Shown here: piece by piece, positions 42,401 to 51,413 of the stretch
Position numbering within the stretch: the first letter of the stretch is position 1
Layout of the letters: each line of letters opens with the position of its first letter
Origin: Caballeronia sp. INDeC2
Lineage (GTDB): Bacteria > Pseudomonadota > Gammaproteobacteria > Burkholderiales > Burkholderiaceae
DNA length: 64,000 bases
Assembly (NCBI RefSeq): GCF_023631325.1
Contig: NZ_JALQDG010000003.1
Span: 248,001-312,000 of the forward strand
Direction: 5' to 3'
Notes under the pieces: generated by a model
The model's database searches: none
The model's input: only the letters and a program-made list of their open reading frames with translations
What the model was told of the DNA's origin: nothing
Translations under genes and position numbers: made by a program

Positions 42401-42765
42401 GCCTTCTCTCCCTGATGATGCTCGCCGTGCAATTCCGCTTCCTGTGCTTCCCGGGAATCGGCTTCGAGGAGATCGAGTTGATTGTCGGACTCGGCTTGTT
42501 GTCCGGACTTCGCGCGCGGCAGCTTTTCGAGAATCGCGTTGAGGCGAACTTGCGCGTCGTCGATTTTCGCGGAGAGCGAATCGCGTTCGGACTGCAGCGT
42601 ATCGCGTTCTTCGCGCACTTGCGCGAGCTCGGCCTGCACGTTCGCGTAATCGGCGCGCAGTTGTTCGAGCTGGTCTTGCAGCGCCTGACGCGCCTGATTG
42701 TGGCGCTCGCTGATCTGGATCAGCCGGCCGATATTTCCTGACAGTGATTCGAGTTCGTTGAGCAT
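42397..42765 (-). CDS. Coiled-coil protein upstream of zapA (ZapB-like)
   Basis: The 122-residue protein is almost entirely coiled coil (heptads from residue 3 to about 78, QALQDQLEQLRADYANVQAELAQVREERDTLQSERDSL in parts), with an acidic, Gln-rich tail. It overlaps zapA (ATGA, four bases). By size, structure and partner it is a candidate functional counterpart of ZapB, a ZapA-binding division factor, but sequence homology is not visible by eye. Confidence 0.7.
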   Translation of the reverse strand: MLNELESLSGNIGRLIQISERHNQARQALQDQLEQLRADYANVQAELAQVREERDTLQSERDSLSAKIDDAQVRLNAILEKLPRAKSGQQAESDNQLDLLEADSREAQEAELHGEHHQGEKA

Positions 42766-42998
42766 GTGCTGCGTCCTCTAAAGACCTCGCATTTTAGCGC
42801 GGTTCAACGGAGCTACCGATAATTGTCTCGTTTCGAGACGTAACAGCATGCGATCTCGCGCTTAATTCTTCGAATCAAGCGCATGTCGTCATGCATTCGT
42901 GTGCAGAAAACGCGAGCGCTGTAATTCGCTCGTGAGGACAGGCCGGCCGTTCTCGTTCGATTCTTCATGTGCCGCGCCAAACTGTCCGTGCCGTTTTC

Positions 42999-43027
42999 TT
43001 GACGGCCCCAACCCGCGCTCCTACACT
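42999..43027 (+). promoter_or_regulatory. Sigma70-type promoter for the riboswitch-btuB transcript
   Basis: TTGACG (42999-43004), a 17-base spacer and TACACT (43022-43027). The predicted start near 43034 lies just before the cobalamin riboswitch. Spacing is ideal and the position is right; the rest of the gap from 42766 to here shows no gene. Confidence 0.7.
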
Positions 43028-43049
43028 TGCCGCACTTTTTGGTGCTCGC

Positions 43050-43335
43050 ATTCGCGGATCTCGCGGATGCAGTCAAACGGGAAACAGGGAGCGAAGTCTC
43101 CGAGTCCGACCGGACCAACCGGCGACGAGCCAACCTGTGCTGCCCCCGCAACGGTAAGCGACCGCAACGCAAGTTGCAAGTCGTCTCATGCGCGTTTTTG
43201 CAGCGCGAGCGTGTGGATTTTCATCACGCCGGGTTCGTTATTCGAATCGACTGCAAGAAACGTGTCGACGCCACTGCGCACGATGCGCGGGAAGGCGAGA
43301 CGATCCGTCGCCAGCCCGGATACCGGCCAGAGTTC
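43050..43335 (+). promoter_or_regulatory. Cobalamin (B12) riboswitch
   Basis: Conserved core segments appear in order: AAACAGGGAG (from about 43084), GTCTCCGAGTCCGACC, CCTGTGCTGCCCCCGCAACGGTAAGCG (43134-43160 in parts), the B12 box GCCACTG (43270-43276) and GGGAAGGCG...CAGCCCGGATACCGGCC (to about 43333). The peripheral arm between 43165 and 43262 is long. Ligand binding should repress btuB and the genes behind it. The expression platform lies between 43335 and the btuB ATG; no T-run is seen, so control is probably at translation or rho level. Confidence 0.93.
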
Positions 43336-43425
43336 GACGCATCGGCGCTGATTGCGCAATGCGTTCGTCGCGCATCGTCCTCGCGGGGAGCGGGGTCGCG
43401 CTCACGCGAAACGGACACTTCACTC

Positions 43426-45300
43426 ATGGAATTGCAAAGGGCCGCGCACAAGAACGGCCACGCTCGTCATGTCGCGGTCGTCGCCGCGATCATCGGCTTG
43501 CCGCTCGCCAGTGCGGCGCACGCCGCCGCCGACGACGCGCAAACGCTTGCCCCTGTCGTCGTCACCGCGACGCGCGCGCCGCAGCCGCTCGCCGAATCGA
43601 TCCCGCAGACATCGGTGTTCGATGAACAGGACATCGCCGACGCCAACGCCGACGATGCGCTCGGCCTCGTCGCGCTCGCGCCCGGCGTGCAGATCACGCG
43701 CAACGGTGGACCGGGCGCGAATTCGGGTCTCTACATACGCGGCGCGGCGTCGTCGCAATCGCTCGTTCTGATCGATGGCGTGCGCGTCGAATCGGCGTCG
43801 CTCGGCGCGGCGCAGCTATCGCAACTGATGCTCGATCAGATCGGGCGCGTCGAGGTCGTGAACGGCAATGTGTCGGCGTTGTACGGATCGAATGCGATCG
43901 GCGGCGTCGTACAGATCTTCACGAAGCAGGGCGAGCCGCATCCGCCGCGCTTCAATTTCGAAGCCGAGTACGGCAGCTATCACACGCAGCGCCAGTCGGC
44001 GGGCGTGAACGGTGCGCTCGACAAGGACGGCCGCACGACCTTCAGCCTGAACGTGTCGCGCGAGAAGACCGACGGGTTCTCGTCGATCGATCCGAATATC
44101 GCGCCCGGCGTGAGTCCGAACGCGAACGGCTATCTGAACGAGAGCGTCGCGGCGACGCTGCGCCACCAGTTCAGCGACAAGTGGGACGCGGGCGTGCGCT
44201 TCCTGCAATCGAACGGCATCGGCAGCTTCGACGATGCCTACGGCCTGCCGGCCGACATCAACGAATCGCATGATCGCGTGCGCTCGGCGTCCGTGTTCGC
44301 AAACGGCAGAATCACCGACAACTGGACCGCGCACTTCACGATCGCGCAGGGACAGGATCGCGCGAACATCGAGCAGAACGGCGTCTATACGAGCCGCTTC
44401 AATTCGGAGAACCGGCAATACACGTGGCAGAACGATTTCAAAATCAGCGACGCGCACAAGCTGCTCTTCGGTTACGAGCATCTCGATCAGACGCTCGATT
44501 CCGATCAGTTCAGCGCGCCTGATCGTCATGTGAATTCGGTGTTCGCGGGCTACGTGGGGCACATCGGCGTGAACGAATTGCAGGCGAATCTGCGGCACGA
44601 TCAGTATTCCGATTTCGGCGGCGCGAACAGCTACTATCTGGGCTACGCGTATAACTTCGACGCGCACTGGAAGGCGAGCGCGAGCTATGCGGCCTCGTTT
44701 CGCGCGCCGAGCTTCGACGATCTCTACTATCCGTTCAGCGGCAATGCGTCGATCCAGCCGGAGCGGAGCCATTCGGTCGAGGCGGCGTTGCAGTACGCAT
44801 CGAATGCGCTGGGCGTCGCGCGCGTGACGCTGTTCCAGACGCGCTATTCGAATCTGATCGACTATGTGTCCGACGGCGGTTTCTACTATGTCGCGCAGAA
44901 CGTCGGGCGCGCGAAGGTGCAGGGCATCGAGGGATCGTGGGCGGGACATGTCGGCGCAACGGATGTCCGCGCGGGCGTCACGTTCCAGAATCCCGTCGAC
45001 GAGACGAATCACGAAGATCTGACGCGACGCGCGCGGCATTTCGCGACGCTCGCGGCGCATCGCACGATCGGGCGCTGGCGTGTCGGCGGCGAGTGGATCG
45101 TGAGCGGGCAACGCAGCGACTACGATTCGACGCTCGCGGGTTATGGCATCGTGAATCTTTCGGCGCGCTACGACATTTCCAAGTCGTGGTACGTCACGGC
45201 GCGCATCGACAATCTGTTCGACAAGGACTATGAACTTGCGTACTCGTTCAACACGCCACGGCGCGGCGCTTACATCACGCTCGGCTGGCATCCCTCGTGA
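43426..45300 (+). CDS. btuB: TonB-dependent cobalamin outer-membrane receptor
   Basis: The 624-residue receptor takes up cobalamins across the outer membrane with TonB energy. It has a signal peptide ending near residue 33 (LASAAHAA), the TonB box PVVVTATR at 43-50, a plug domain (LVALAPGVQITRNGG, GVRVESASLG, NGNVSALYGSNAIGG) and a 22-strand barrel ending in a C-terminal aromatic-rich strand. ATG at 43426 fits the signal peptide; upstream open frame runs through the riboswitch. btuC begins on its stop codon, so uptake genes are translationally coupled. Confidence 0.92.
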   Translation: MELQRAAHKNGHARHVAVVAAIIGLPLASAAHAAADDAQTLAPVVVTATRAPQPLAESIPQTSVFDEQDIADANADDALGLVALAPGVQITRNGGPGANSGLYIRGAASSQSLVLIDGVRVESASLGAAQLSQLMLDQIGRVEVVNGNVSALYGSNAIGGVVQIFTKQGEPHPPRFNFEAEYGSYHTQRQSAGVNGALDKDGRTTFSLNVSREKTDGFSSIDPNIAPGVSPNANGYLNESVAATLRHQFSDKWDAGVRFLQSNGIGSFDDAYGLPADINESHDRVRSASVFANGRITDNWTAHFTIAQGQDRANIEQNGVYTSRFNSENRQYTWQNDFKISDAHKLLFGYEHLDQTLDSDQFSAPDRHVNSVFAGYVGHIGVNELQANLRHDQYSDFGGANSYYLGYAYNFDAHWKASASYAASFRAPSFDDLYYPFSGNASIQPERSHSVEAALQYASNALGVARVTLFQTRYSNLIDYVSDGGFYYVAQNVGRAKVQGIEGSWAGHVGATDVRAGVTFQNPVDETNHEDLTRRARHFATLAAHRTIGRWRVGGEWIVSGQRSDYDSTLAGYGIVNLSARYDISKSWYVTARIDNLFDKDYELAYSFNTPRRGAYITLGWHPS

Positions 45301-46334
45301 GCCACGCGCCTGAGTGTCTTCAGCGTGCGCGTGCGATGAACGCGAGCCGCGCGGCCGCGATCTGGATCGCGCTCGGCATCGCGACGTGCATCGTGCTGGT
45401 CGCGTCGCTCGCCATGGGCAGCGTCGCGTTGCCCGTGTCGCGCGCGCTCGGCGCGCTCTTTCATGCGCATGCCGCGACGCCCGATATCGCCGATGAAATC
45501 GTGCTCACCTTGCGCCTGCCGCGCGCGCTCGCGGGCTTCGCATCGGGCGCGCTGCTTGCAATGGCGGGTGCGCTCTTGCAAGTGCTATTGCGCAATCCGC
45601 TCGCGGAGCCGTACGTGCTCGGCGTATCCGGCGGCGCGGCGACCTTCGCGCTTGCCGCGATGCTCGCATCGATGCCGTGGTGGGGCGTCGATATCGCGGC
45701 GTGCGCGGGCGCGTTCGCATCGATCGTCGTCGTGCTCGGACTCGCCCGCAAGGACCTTTGGCAGAGCGGCCAGGATGCGTCGCCGCGACTTTTGCTGACA
45801 GGCGTCGTCATCGCATCGGGATGGGGCGCGTTGATCACGCTGATTTTGAGCATCGCGCCCGAGAACCGGCTGCGCGGCATGATCTTCTGGCTGACGGGCG
45901 ATCTCAACGGCGCGGCCGCGCCGTGGCCCGCATGGATCGCGCTGGCTGTCGCGCTGGTCGTGATCGTTCCGGTCGCGCCGCAATTGAACGTGCTGCTGCG
46001 CGGCGATGCGACCGCGCGTGCGCTCGGCGTTCCGGTCGAACGCTTGCGTCTGCGTGTGTACCTCGTTGCGTCGCTCGCCGCGGCCGCTGCGGTGACGACG
46101 GCGGGAACCATCGGCTTCGTCGGACTCGTCGTGCCGCATTTGCTGCGCCTCGCGTTCGGCAACGATCAGCGCATGCTCGTGCCCGCCGCCGCGCTCGCGG
46201 GCGGCCTCGCCGTGATGGCCGCCGATCTCGCCGCGCGCACCGTGATCGCGCCCGCGCAATTGCCGGTGGGCGTCGTGACCGCGTTGATCGGCGTGCCGAT
46301 GTTCCTGTGGATGCTCTTGCGGAGACCGCGATGA
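45297..46334 (+). CDS. btuC: Vitamin B12 ABC transporter permease (BtuC/FecCD family)
   Basis: The 345-residue permease has about ten hydrophobic helices and the FecCD signatures RLPRALAGFASGALLAMAGALLQ (residues 74-96 in parts), NPLAEPYVLGVSGG and GTIGFVGLVVPHLLRLAFG near 263-281. It forms the inner-membrane channel for cobalamin with BtuD. A GTG start overlapping the btuB TGA is used here; the ATG at 45336 is an alternative that loses 13 residues. Its stop overlaps the btuD ATG (ATGA). Confidence 0.88.
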   Translation: MSHAPECLQRARAMNASRAAAIWIALGIATCIVLVASLAMGSVALPVSRALGALFHAHAATPDIADEIVLTLRLPRALAGFASGALLAMAGALLQVLLRNPLAEPYVLGVSGGAATFALAAMLASMPWWGVDIAACAGAFASIVVVLGLARKDLWQSGQDASPRLLLTGVVIASGWGALITLILSIAPENRLRGMIFWLTGDLNGAAAPWPAWIALAVALVVIVPVAPQLNVLLRGDATARALGVPVERLRLRVYLVASLAAAAAVTTAGTIGFVGLVVPHLLRLAFGNDQRMLVPAAALAGGLAVMAADLAARTVIAPAQLPVGVVTALIGVPMFLWMLLRRPR

Positions 46335-47107
46335 CCTTGCATCTCGATGCCGTCGTGCTTCGTGCGGGCGGGCGCACGCTCGTCGACGGTCTCACGCAGA
46401 CGATTGCCGCGGGCGAAATGTGGTGCATCGCCGGGCCGAACGGGGCGGGCAAGACGACGCTCATCGGCGTGCTCGCCGGTCTCGCGAAACCCGCATCGGG
46501 CCGCGTGTCGCTCGATGGCCGCGCGCTCGCGTCATGGCGCGCGGCGGACCTCGCACGCCGACGCGCGTTGATGCCGCAAGCCACGCACGACGCCTTCAGC
46601 GCGACCGTGCTCGACACCGTCTTGCTCAACCGCTTTCCGTATCTCAACGGCTGGGGCTGGGAGAACGAAGACGACCGCAGCGCCGCGCGCGCCGCACTCG
46701 AAACACTGGGCCTCGCGTCCTTCGCGTCGCGCGACGTGCTGACGCTCTCGGGCGGCGAGCGCCAGCGCGTCGCGCTTGCCGCCGTGCTGTGCCAGAACGC
46801 GCCGCTCCTGTTGCTCGACGAACCGCTTTCGCATCTCGACCTGCATCATCAGATCGACTGCTTGCATGCGTTGCGCGACACCGCGCGCGAACACAAGCGC
46901 ACCGTAATCTTCTCGTGCCACGATCTGAATCTCGCGCGCCGTTTCGCGACGCATGCGCTTTTGCTCGACGGCAAAGGCGGCGCGCACACGGGCCTCGTCG
47001 CCGACGTGCTCACGCCCGAGCGCGCGGGCGCGGCATTCGGCTATCCGCTCGCGTTGATCCGCGACGGCGAGCATGAAGCGCTCGTGCCTTCCATTCATCG
47101 CCCTTGA
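46331..47107 (+). CDS. btuD: Vitamin B12 ABC transporter ATPase
   Basis: The 258-residue ATPase drives import through BtuC. Walker A GPNGAGKTT is at 35-43, the signature LSGGERQR at 139-146 and Walker B LLLLDEPLSHLD near 160-171; the H-loop is in FSCHDLN. The ATG overlaps the btuC stop by four bases. The related heme or siderophore ATPases (HmuV, FecE) look alike, but riboswitch control and neighbours settle the substrate. cobT follows after 11 bases. Confidence 0.9.
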   Translation: MTLHLDAVVLRAGGRTLVDGLTQTIAAGEMWCIAGPNGAGKTTLIGVLAGLAKPASGRVSLDGRALASWRAADLARRRALMPQATHDAFSATVLDTVLLNRFPYLNGWGWENEDDRSAARAALETLGLASFASRDVLTLSGGERQRVALAAVLCQNAPLLLLDEPLSHLDLHHQIDCLHALRDTAREHKRTVIFSCHDLNLARRFATHALLLDGKGGAHTGLVADVLTPERAGAAFGYPLALIRDGEHEALVPSIHRP

Positions 47108-47118
47108 AAGGAATTTCG

Positions 47119-48171
47119 ATGTCCACGCTCAACGACATCCCGCTGCCCCGCGCACTCGACCGCGCGCTCGAAGGCGAACTGCGCCGCGTCATCGACATGA
47201 AGACGAAGCCGCCCGGCAGTCTCGGGCGGCTCGAATCCCTGGCGCTGCAAATGGGCCTGATCCAGCGCACGACGAAGCCGCGCATCGAGCGGCCGGCGAT
47301 GATCGTCTTCGCGGGCGATCACGGCATCGCAAAAGAGGGCGTGAGTCCGTATCCGCAGGAAGTGACGGCGCAGATGGTCGCGAATTTCCTGAGCGGCGGC
47401 GCGGCGATCAACGCGCTGTCGCGCTCGGTCGGCATGGCGCTCGAAGTCGTCGATGCGGGCGTCGCGACGCCGATTCCCATCGATCACGGATACGAACGTC
47501 TGTCGCTCGGACTCGGCACGCACAACTTCGCGCGGGAGCCTGCAATGTCGCGCGACGTTGCGCTAGAAGGCATCGCGCGCGGCGCGGGGCGCGTGCGGCA
47601 TCACGCGTCGCTCGGGACGAACGTGATCGGCTTCGGAGAGATGGGCATCGCGAATACGTCGGCGGCGGCGTGTCTGATGAGCCGTCTATGCGATCTGCCG
47701 ATCGGCGAATGCGTCGGCCGCGGCACGGGACTCGACGACCGTGGCCTCGCGCATAAGCGCGACGTGCTCGGCCGCGCGCTCGCGCTGCATCGCAATGAAG
47801 GCGACGCGATCGACACGCTCGCGACTTTCGGCGGCTTCGAAATCGCGATGATTACGGGCGCGTACCTCGCTGCCGCATGCGAAGGCATGACGGTTCTCGT
47901 CGATGGTTTCATCGCGACATCGGCGTTGCTGGTGGCCTCGAAGATCGCGCCCGAAGTGGTCGATTACTGCGTGTTCGCGCATGCGTCGAACGAAACGGGG
48001 CATCGGCGCATGCTCGCGCATTTCGATGCCGCGCCGCTGTTGCAACTCGATCTGCGGCTCGGCGAAGGCACGGGCGCGGCGCTCGCGTTGCCCATCCTGC
48101 GCGCGGCCGTCGCATTCGTCGACGAAATGGCGAGCTTCGAGTCGGCGGGCGTGTCGAACAAAGCGGACTGA
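47119..48171 (+). CDS. cobT: Nicotinate-nucleotide-dimethylbenzimidazole phosphoribosyltransferase
   Basis: The 350-residue enzyme makes alpha-ribazole phosphate, the lower-ligand nucleotide of cobalamin. Family motifs are KTKPPGSLGRLE (residues 33-44), FAGDHGIAKEGVSPYPQEVT near 67-86, GEMGIANTSAAA and the catalytic glutamate E316 in LGEGTGAALAL. An AAAGGA site precedes the ATG at 47119. It is called cobU in the Pseudomonas nomenclature. cobS starts ten bases downstream. Confidence 0.93.
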   Translation: MSTLNDIPLPRALDRALEGELRRVIDMKTKPPGSLGRLESLALQMGLIQRTTKPRIERPAMIVFAGDHGIAKEGVSPYPQEVTAQMVANFLSGGAAINALSRSVGMALEVVDAGVATPIPIDHGYERLSLGLGTHNFAREPAMSRDVALEGIARGAGRVRHHASLGTNVIGFGEMGIANTSAAACLMSRLCDLPIGECVGRGTGLDDRGLAHKRDVLGRALALHRNEGDAIDTLATFGGFEIAMITGAYLAAACEGMTVLVDGFIATSALLVASKIAPEVVDYCVFAHASNETGHRRMLAHFDAAPLLQLDLRLGEGTGAALALPILRAAVAFVDEMASFESAGVSNKAD

Positions 48172-48181
48172 GACTATCGAG

Positions 48182-48940
48182 ATGCGCCCGCTCGACGAAC
48201 TGCGCTACTTCTTCACCGCGCTCGGCTATTTCACGCGCGTGCCGGTGCCGCGCTGGGTCGGCTTCGAGCGCGAGTATCTGAACGCGGCGGCGCGTTATTT
48301 TCCGCTCGTCGGTGCGATGGTCGGCGGCGTCGCGGCGCTCGTCTACCTCGCGGCGTGGCGCGTGTTTCCTTCGGGCGTCGCGGTGTTGCTGTCGATGGCC
48401 GCGACGCTCGTCATGACGGGCGCGTTCCATGAAGACGGCCTCGCCGATTGCGTCGATGCGTTCGGCGGCGCGTACACGCGCGAGGATGCGTTGCGCATCA
48501 TGCACGACTCGCGCATCGGCGCATTCGGCGCGATTGCATTGGTGATCGCGCTCGCGTTGAAGTGGCAGACGCTCACCGCGCTGCCGCCGCAACGCGTCGC
48601 ATGGACGATGATCGCCGCGCACGCCGCGAGCCGCGCGTGCGCGATCAGCTATCTCGTCACGCTCGAGTATGTGCGCGCCGAAGGCAAGGCCAAACCGGTC
48701 GCGCAGCGCATGAGCGTGGCATCGTTCGCGCTGGCGCTCGTGTTCGGCGTGCCGTGGCTCTTCGCGATCGACTGGAAGCTCGCGTGCGTCACGATCATCG
48801 CGCTGATCGTTTTGCGCTTTGGCATCGGGCGATACTTCGTGCGCCGCATCGGCGGCTATACGGGCGATTGTCTGGGCTTCGCGCAGCAAGTGTTCGAAGT
48901 CGCAATCTATCTCATCGGGCTCGCATGGATCTCGTCCTGA
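48182..48940 (+). CDS. cobS: Adenosylcobinamide-GDP ribazoletransferase (cobalamin synthase)
   Basis: The 252-residue membrane enzyme joins adenosylcobinamide-GDP with alpha-ribazole (phosphate). The start segment FFTALGYFTRVPVPRW is characteristic, and the acidic motif DGLADCVDAFGG near residues 83-94 binds magnesium. Several hydrophobic helices follow. The frame is open upstream inside cobT, but the protein begins at MRPLDELRYF. It overlaps cobC by 16 bases. Confidence 0.93.
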   Translation: MRPLDELRYFFTALGYFTRVPVPRWVGFEREYLNAAARYFPLVGAMVGGVAALVYLAAWRVFPSGVAVLLSMAATLVMTGAFHEDGLADCVDAFGGAYTREDALRIMHDSRIGAFGAIALVIALALKWQTLTALPPQRVAWTMIAAHAASRACAISYLVTLEYVRAEGKAKPVAQRMSVASFALALVFGVPWLFAIDWKLACVTIIALIVLRFGIGRYFVRRIGGYTGDCLGFAQQVFEVAIYLIGLAWISS

Positions 48941-49494
48941 TTCGACATCCGGAAGTCGTTATCGAAGCGGGCGTGTGCTACGGCCAGACCGATGTGCCCT
49001 TGCGGTGCGATGCGCGCGATCTCGCTGTTGCATTGACGGCGCGGATGGAGGCGCTGAACGTGCCCGCGTGTGTCGATGGTTGGCACGCGAGCCCGCTGCG
49101 GCGCTGCGCATCGCTCGCGCATGTTCTTTCAGCCGATGCGCATATCGACGCACGTCTCATGGAGATGCACTTCGGCGCGTGGGAAGGCCGCGCGTGGGAC
49201 ACGATCGATCGCGCGCTCATCGATGCTTGGGCCGCCGATGTCGAGCATGCGCGTCCGCATGGGGGCGAGAGTCTCGCGCAATTCGCGCAACGTGTCGTTG
49301 CGTGGTTCGAAGCGGCATGTGTCGGTAAGGACGCCGTGCATGTCGTCGCGCATGCGGGCGTCGTGCGTGTGCTTGCGGCGCATCTGCTTGGTATTGCGCG
49401 TGAGAGCGCGTTGCAATGGCCGCTTGAGTTCGGCGGGCTCGTGTGGTTCAGGCGCGTGCGCGGGGAGTGGTTGCTCGTGCGGTGGAATGCTTAG
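48925..49494 (+). CDS. cobC: Alpha-ribazole phosphatase (histidine phosphatase family)
   Basis: The 189-residue enzyme removes the phosphate from alpha-ribazole phosphate or adenosylcobalamin phosphate. The catalytic histidine lies in LIRHPE (H8), with the second histidine H143 in VVAHAGVVR and the acid in MEMHFGAWEGR. RHPE instead of the more common RHG(E/Q) is a known CobC variant. The start overlaps cobS, and it is the last gene of the riboswitch operon; btuF converges 26 bases away. Confidence 0.88.
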   Translation: MDLVLIRHPEVVIEAGVCYGQTDVPLRCDARDLAVALTARMEALNVPACVDGWHASPLRRCASLAHVLSADAHIDARLMEMHFGAWEGRAWDTIDRALIDAWAADVEHARPHGGESLAQFAQRVVAWFEAACVGKDAVHVVAHAGVVRVLAAHLLGIARESALQWPLEFGGLVWFRRVRGEWLLVRWNA

Positions 49495-49520
49495 GTTTTT
49501 TCGTTGGGATCCGGCGAACC

Positions 49521-50417
49521 CTAATCGAATTTCACACGCCGCGCCCGCGCCGCATCCAGATCTCGGCAAAGCTCGCCCGCGCCAACCGCGAGCCGAGGCG
49601 TCGGCCGATTGATAAGATCGCCATCGATGCCAAAGAGATTCCCACGCGCAACGGCGGTCAACGATGTCCACCGCTTCCATCGTTCAAGCGCCGGCAACGG
49701 ACGATCCGGTTGCGTCGCACCCGGCGTCGCGGTGACGATCGCTTCCGGGTTCGCCGCCAGCACGGCCTCGCTCGATATCGTCGGCACGCGCGGCTTTTCC
49801 GCCGCGAACACGTTCACGCCGCCGCACAGCCCGATCACTTCGTCGAAGACATTGTCGCGATTGAGCGTCATCAGCGGATCGTCCCAGACCTGATAGAACA
49901 CGCTCACGGGTGGACGCGCCGCATAACGCGCGCGCAGTTGCGCGATGTCGCGCGTGAACGCATCCGCGCTCGCGCGTGCCTGCGCTTGCGTGCCGAGCAG
50001 CGCGCCGAGCTTGTCGATGCTAGCGGCGATATCGTCGAGATGTTTCGGCTCGCTGAAGTAGACCGGAATGCCGAGCGCCGTCAGCCGATCCATCTGACGC
50101 GCCGCGTTCCCATGCCGCCACACGACGATCAGATCGGGATGCAACGCGACGATGCGTTCCAGGTCGAGCGCCTTGTTGTCGCCGACACGCGGGATCGTCT
50201 GCGCTTCCTTCGGATAATCGCTATACGTCACCGCGCCGACCATGCGCGCGCCGCCGCCCGCCGCGAAGAGCAGTTCGGTCACGTGCGGCGCGAGACTGAC
50301 GACGCGTTGCGCGGGCTTCGCGAGCGTGACCGATGCGCCGCTGTCATCGGTGACGGTGATCGCATGCGCTTGCGCCGCAGCGACGCCGATCAGCAAGGCG
50401 ATTGCACCACGCAACAT
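49521..50417 (-). CDS. btuF: Vitamin B12 periplasmic binding protein
   Basis: The 298-residue protein has a signal peptide (residues 1-18, ending AQAHA) and a type III periplasmic binding fold: RVVSLAPHVTELLFAAGGG, GDNKALDLERIVALHPDLIVVW and the long linking helix. It delivers cobalamin to BtuCD, which is in the convergent operon. The ATG shares one base with the cobD stop, so it is coupled to the synthesis genes. No riboswitch precedes its own operon. Confidence 0.9.
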   Translation of the reverse strand: MLRGAIALLIGVAAAQAHAITVTDDSGASVTLAKPAQRVVSLAPHVTELLFAAGGGARMVGAVTYSDYPKEAQTIPRVGDNKALDLERIVALHPDLIVVWRHGNAARQMDRLTALGIPVYFSEPKHLDDIAASIDKLGALLGTQAQARASADAFTRDIAQLRARYAARPPVSVFYQVWDDPLMTLNRDNVFDEVIGLCGGVNVFAAEKPRVPTISSEAVLAANPEAIVTATPGATQPDRPLPALERWKRWTSLTAVARGNLFGIDGDLINRPTPRLAVGAGELCRDLDAARARRVKFD

Positions 50418-51412
50418 CACGCGCAAATCTCCTGCAATGCGAGCGACAGACGCGTCCAGTCGCTTTCCGAATCGGGTAAGCCGATGCGCAGGCTCGGCGT
50501 CATGCCGGGCAAATCGAAGAGACGCGTCCAGATGCCGCGCAGTGCGAGCACGTGTTGAAGTTCGCTGGCCTTGGGCGTCGGCGTCCATGCGAAGAGTGGC
50601 GTCGCGCGCACGTCGAAGCCGTGGCTCGCGATCAACGCGGCGAGGCGTGCGCCGTCGCGTTGCAGGCGGTCGCGCGTTGCGCGCTGCCAGTCGATATCGG
50701 CGAATGCGGCCATGACCGCGTGACGCGCCGGGCCGCCGACGGTCCACGCGCCGAGCGCGTCGCGCAATGCATCGGCGATCGACGGCGCGGCCAGCACGAA
50801 GCCCGCACGGATGCCTGCAAGCCCGAAGAACTTGCCGACCGAACGCAGCACGATCAGCCCTCCGCGCGCGGTTTCGCTCGCCAGCGACGACGCGGGATCG
50901 ACATCGGCGAATGCTTCATCGACGATCAGCGTGCCGCCGCGCGATGCGAGCTGCGCGTGCCAATGCAGCAGCGTGTCGCGTGAAATGCGTTGCGCCGTCG
51001 GGTTGTTCGGATTCGCGACGATCACGTGATCGAGCGTATCGGGCAAGTCGCGAACGGTGATGTCGAACGTCTCGATGGCGTGTCCGGCGCGTTCGAACGC
51101 CGGCGCATATTCGCCGTAAGTGAGCGGCGCGACGCCCGCCGTCCCGCGCCGCACGAGCGCAGGCAGCGCGCGGATCGCCGCCTGCGATCCCGCGACCGGC
51201 AACGCGAAAGGCGCGCCGTAATAGCGCGCGGCGCAATCGGCGAGGCCGTCGTCGTCTTCGGGCAGACGCCGCCATGCGTCGGGCGGCACGGGCGGCACCG
51301 GAAAGCCGCGCGGATTGATGCCCGTCGAGAGATCGAGCCAGTCATCGAAAGGAATTGCGTAGCGGCGCGCGGCTTCGCGCAGATTGCCGCCGTGCCGGAT
51401 GGAATGCGTCAT
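50417..51412 (-). CDS. cobD: Threonine-phosphate decarboxylase / cobalamin synthesis aminotransferase-like
   Basis: This 331-residue class I/II PLP enzyme makes (R)-1-amino-2-propanol phosphate from threonine phosphate for the aminopropanol arm. HGGNLREAARRYAIP and DLSTGINPRGFP are family hallmarks; the PLP lysine is K194 (SVGKFFGLAGIR), with the NPNNPT loop near 134. ATG at 51412 lies one base past the cbiB stop; a GTG at 51421 is a possible alternative. Called cobC in Pseudomonas nomenclature, which can confuse it with the phosphatase above. Confidence 0.88.
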   Translation of the reverse strand: MTHSIRHGGNLREAARRYAIPFDDWLDLSTGINPRGFPVPPVPPDAWRRLPEDDDGLADCAARYYGAPFALPVAGSQAAIRALPALVRRGTAGVAPLTYGEYAPAFERAGHAIETFDITVRDLPDTLDHVIVANPNNPTAQRISRDTLLHWHAQLASRGGTLIVDEAFADVDPASSLASETARGGLIVLRSVGKFFGLAGIRAGFVLAAPSIADALRDALGAWTVGGPARHAVMAAFADIDWQRATRDRLQRDGARLAALIASHGFDVRATPLFAWTPTPKASELQHVLALRGIWTRLFDLPGMTPSLRIGLPDSESDWTRLSLALQEICA

Positions 51413-51413
51413 G

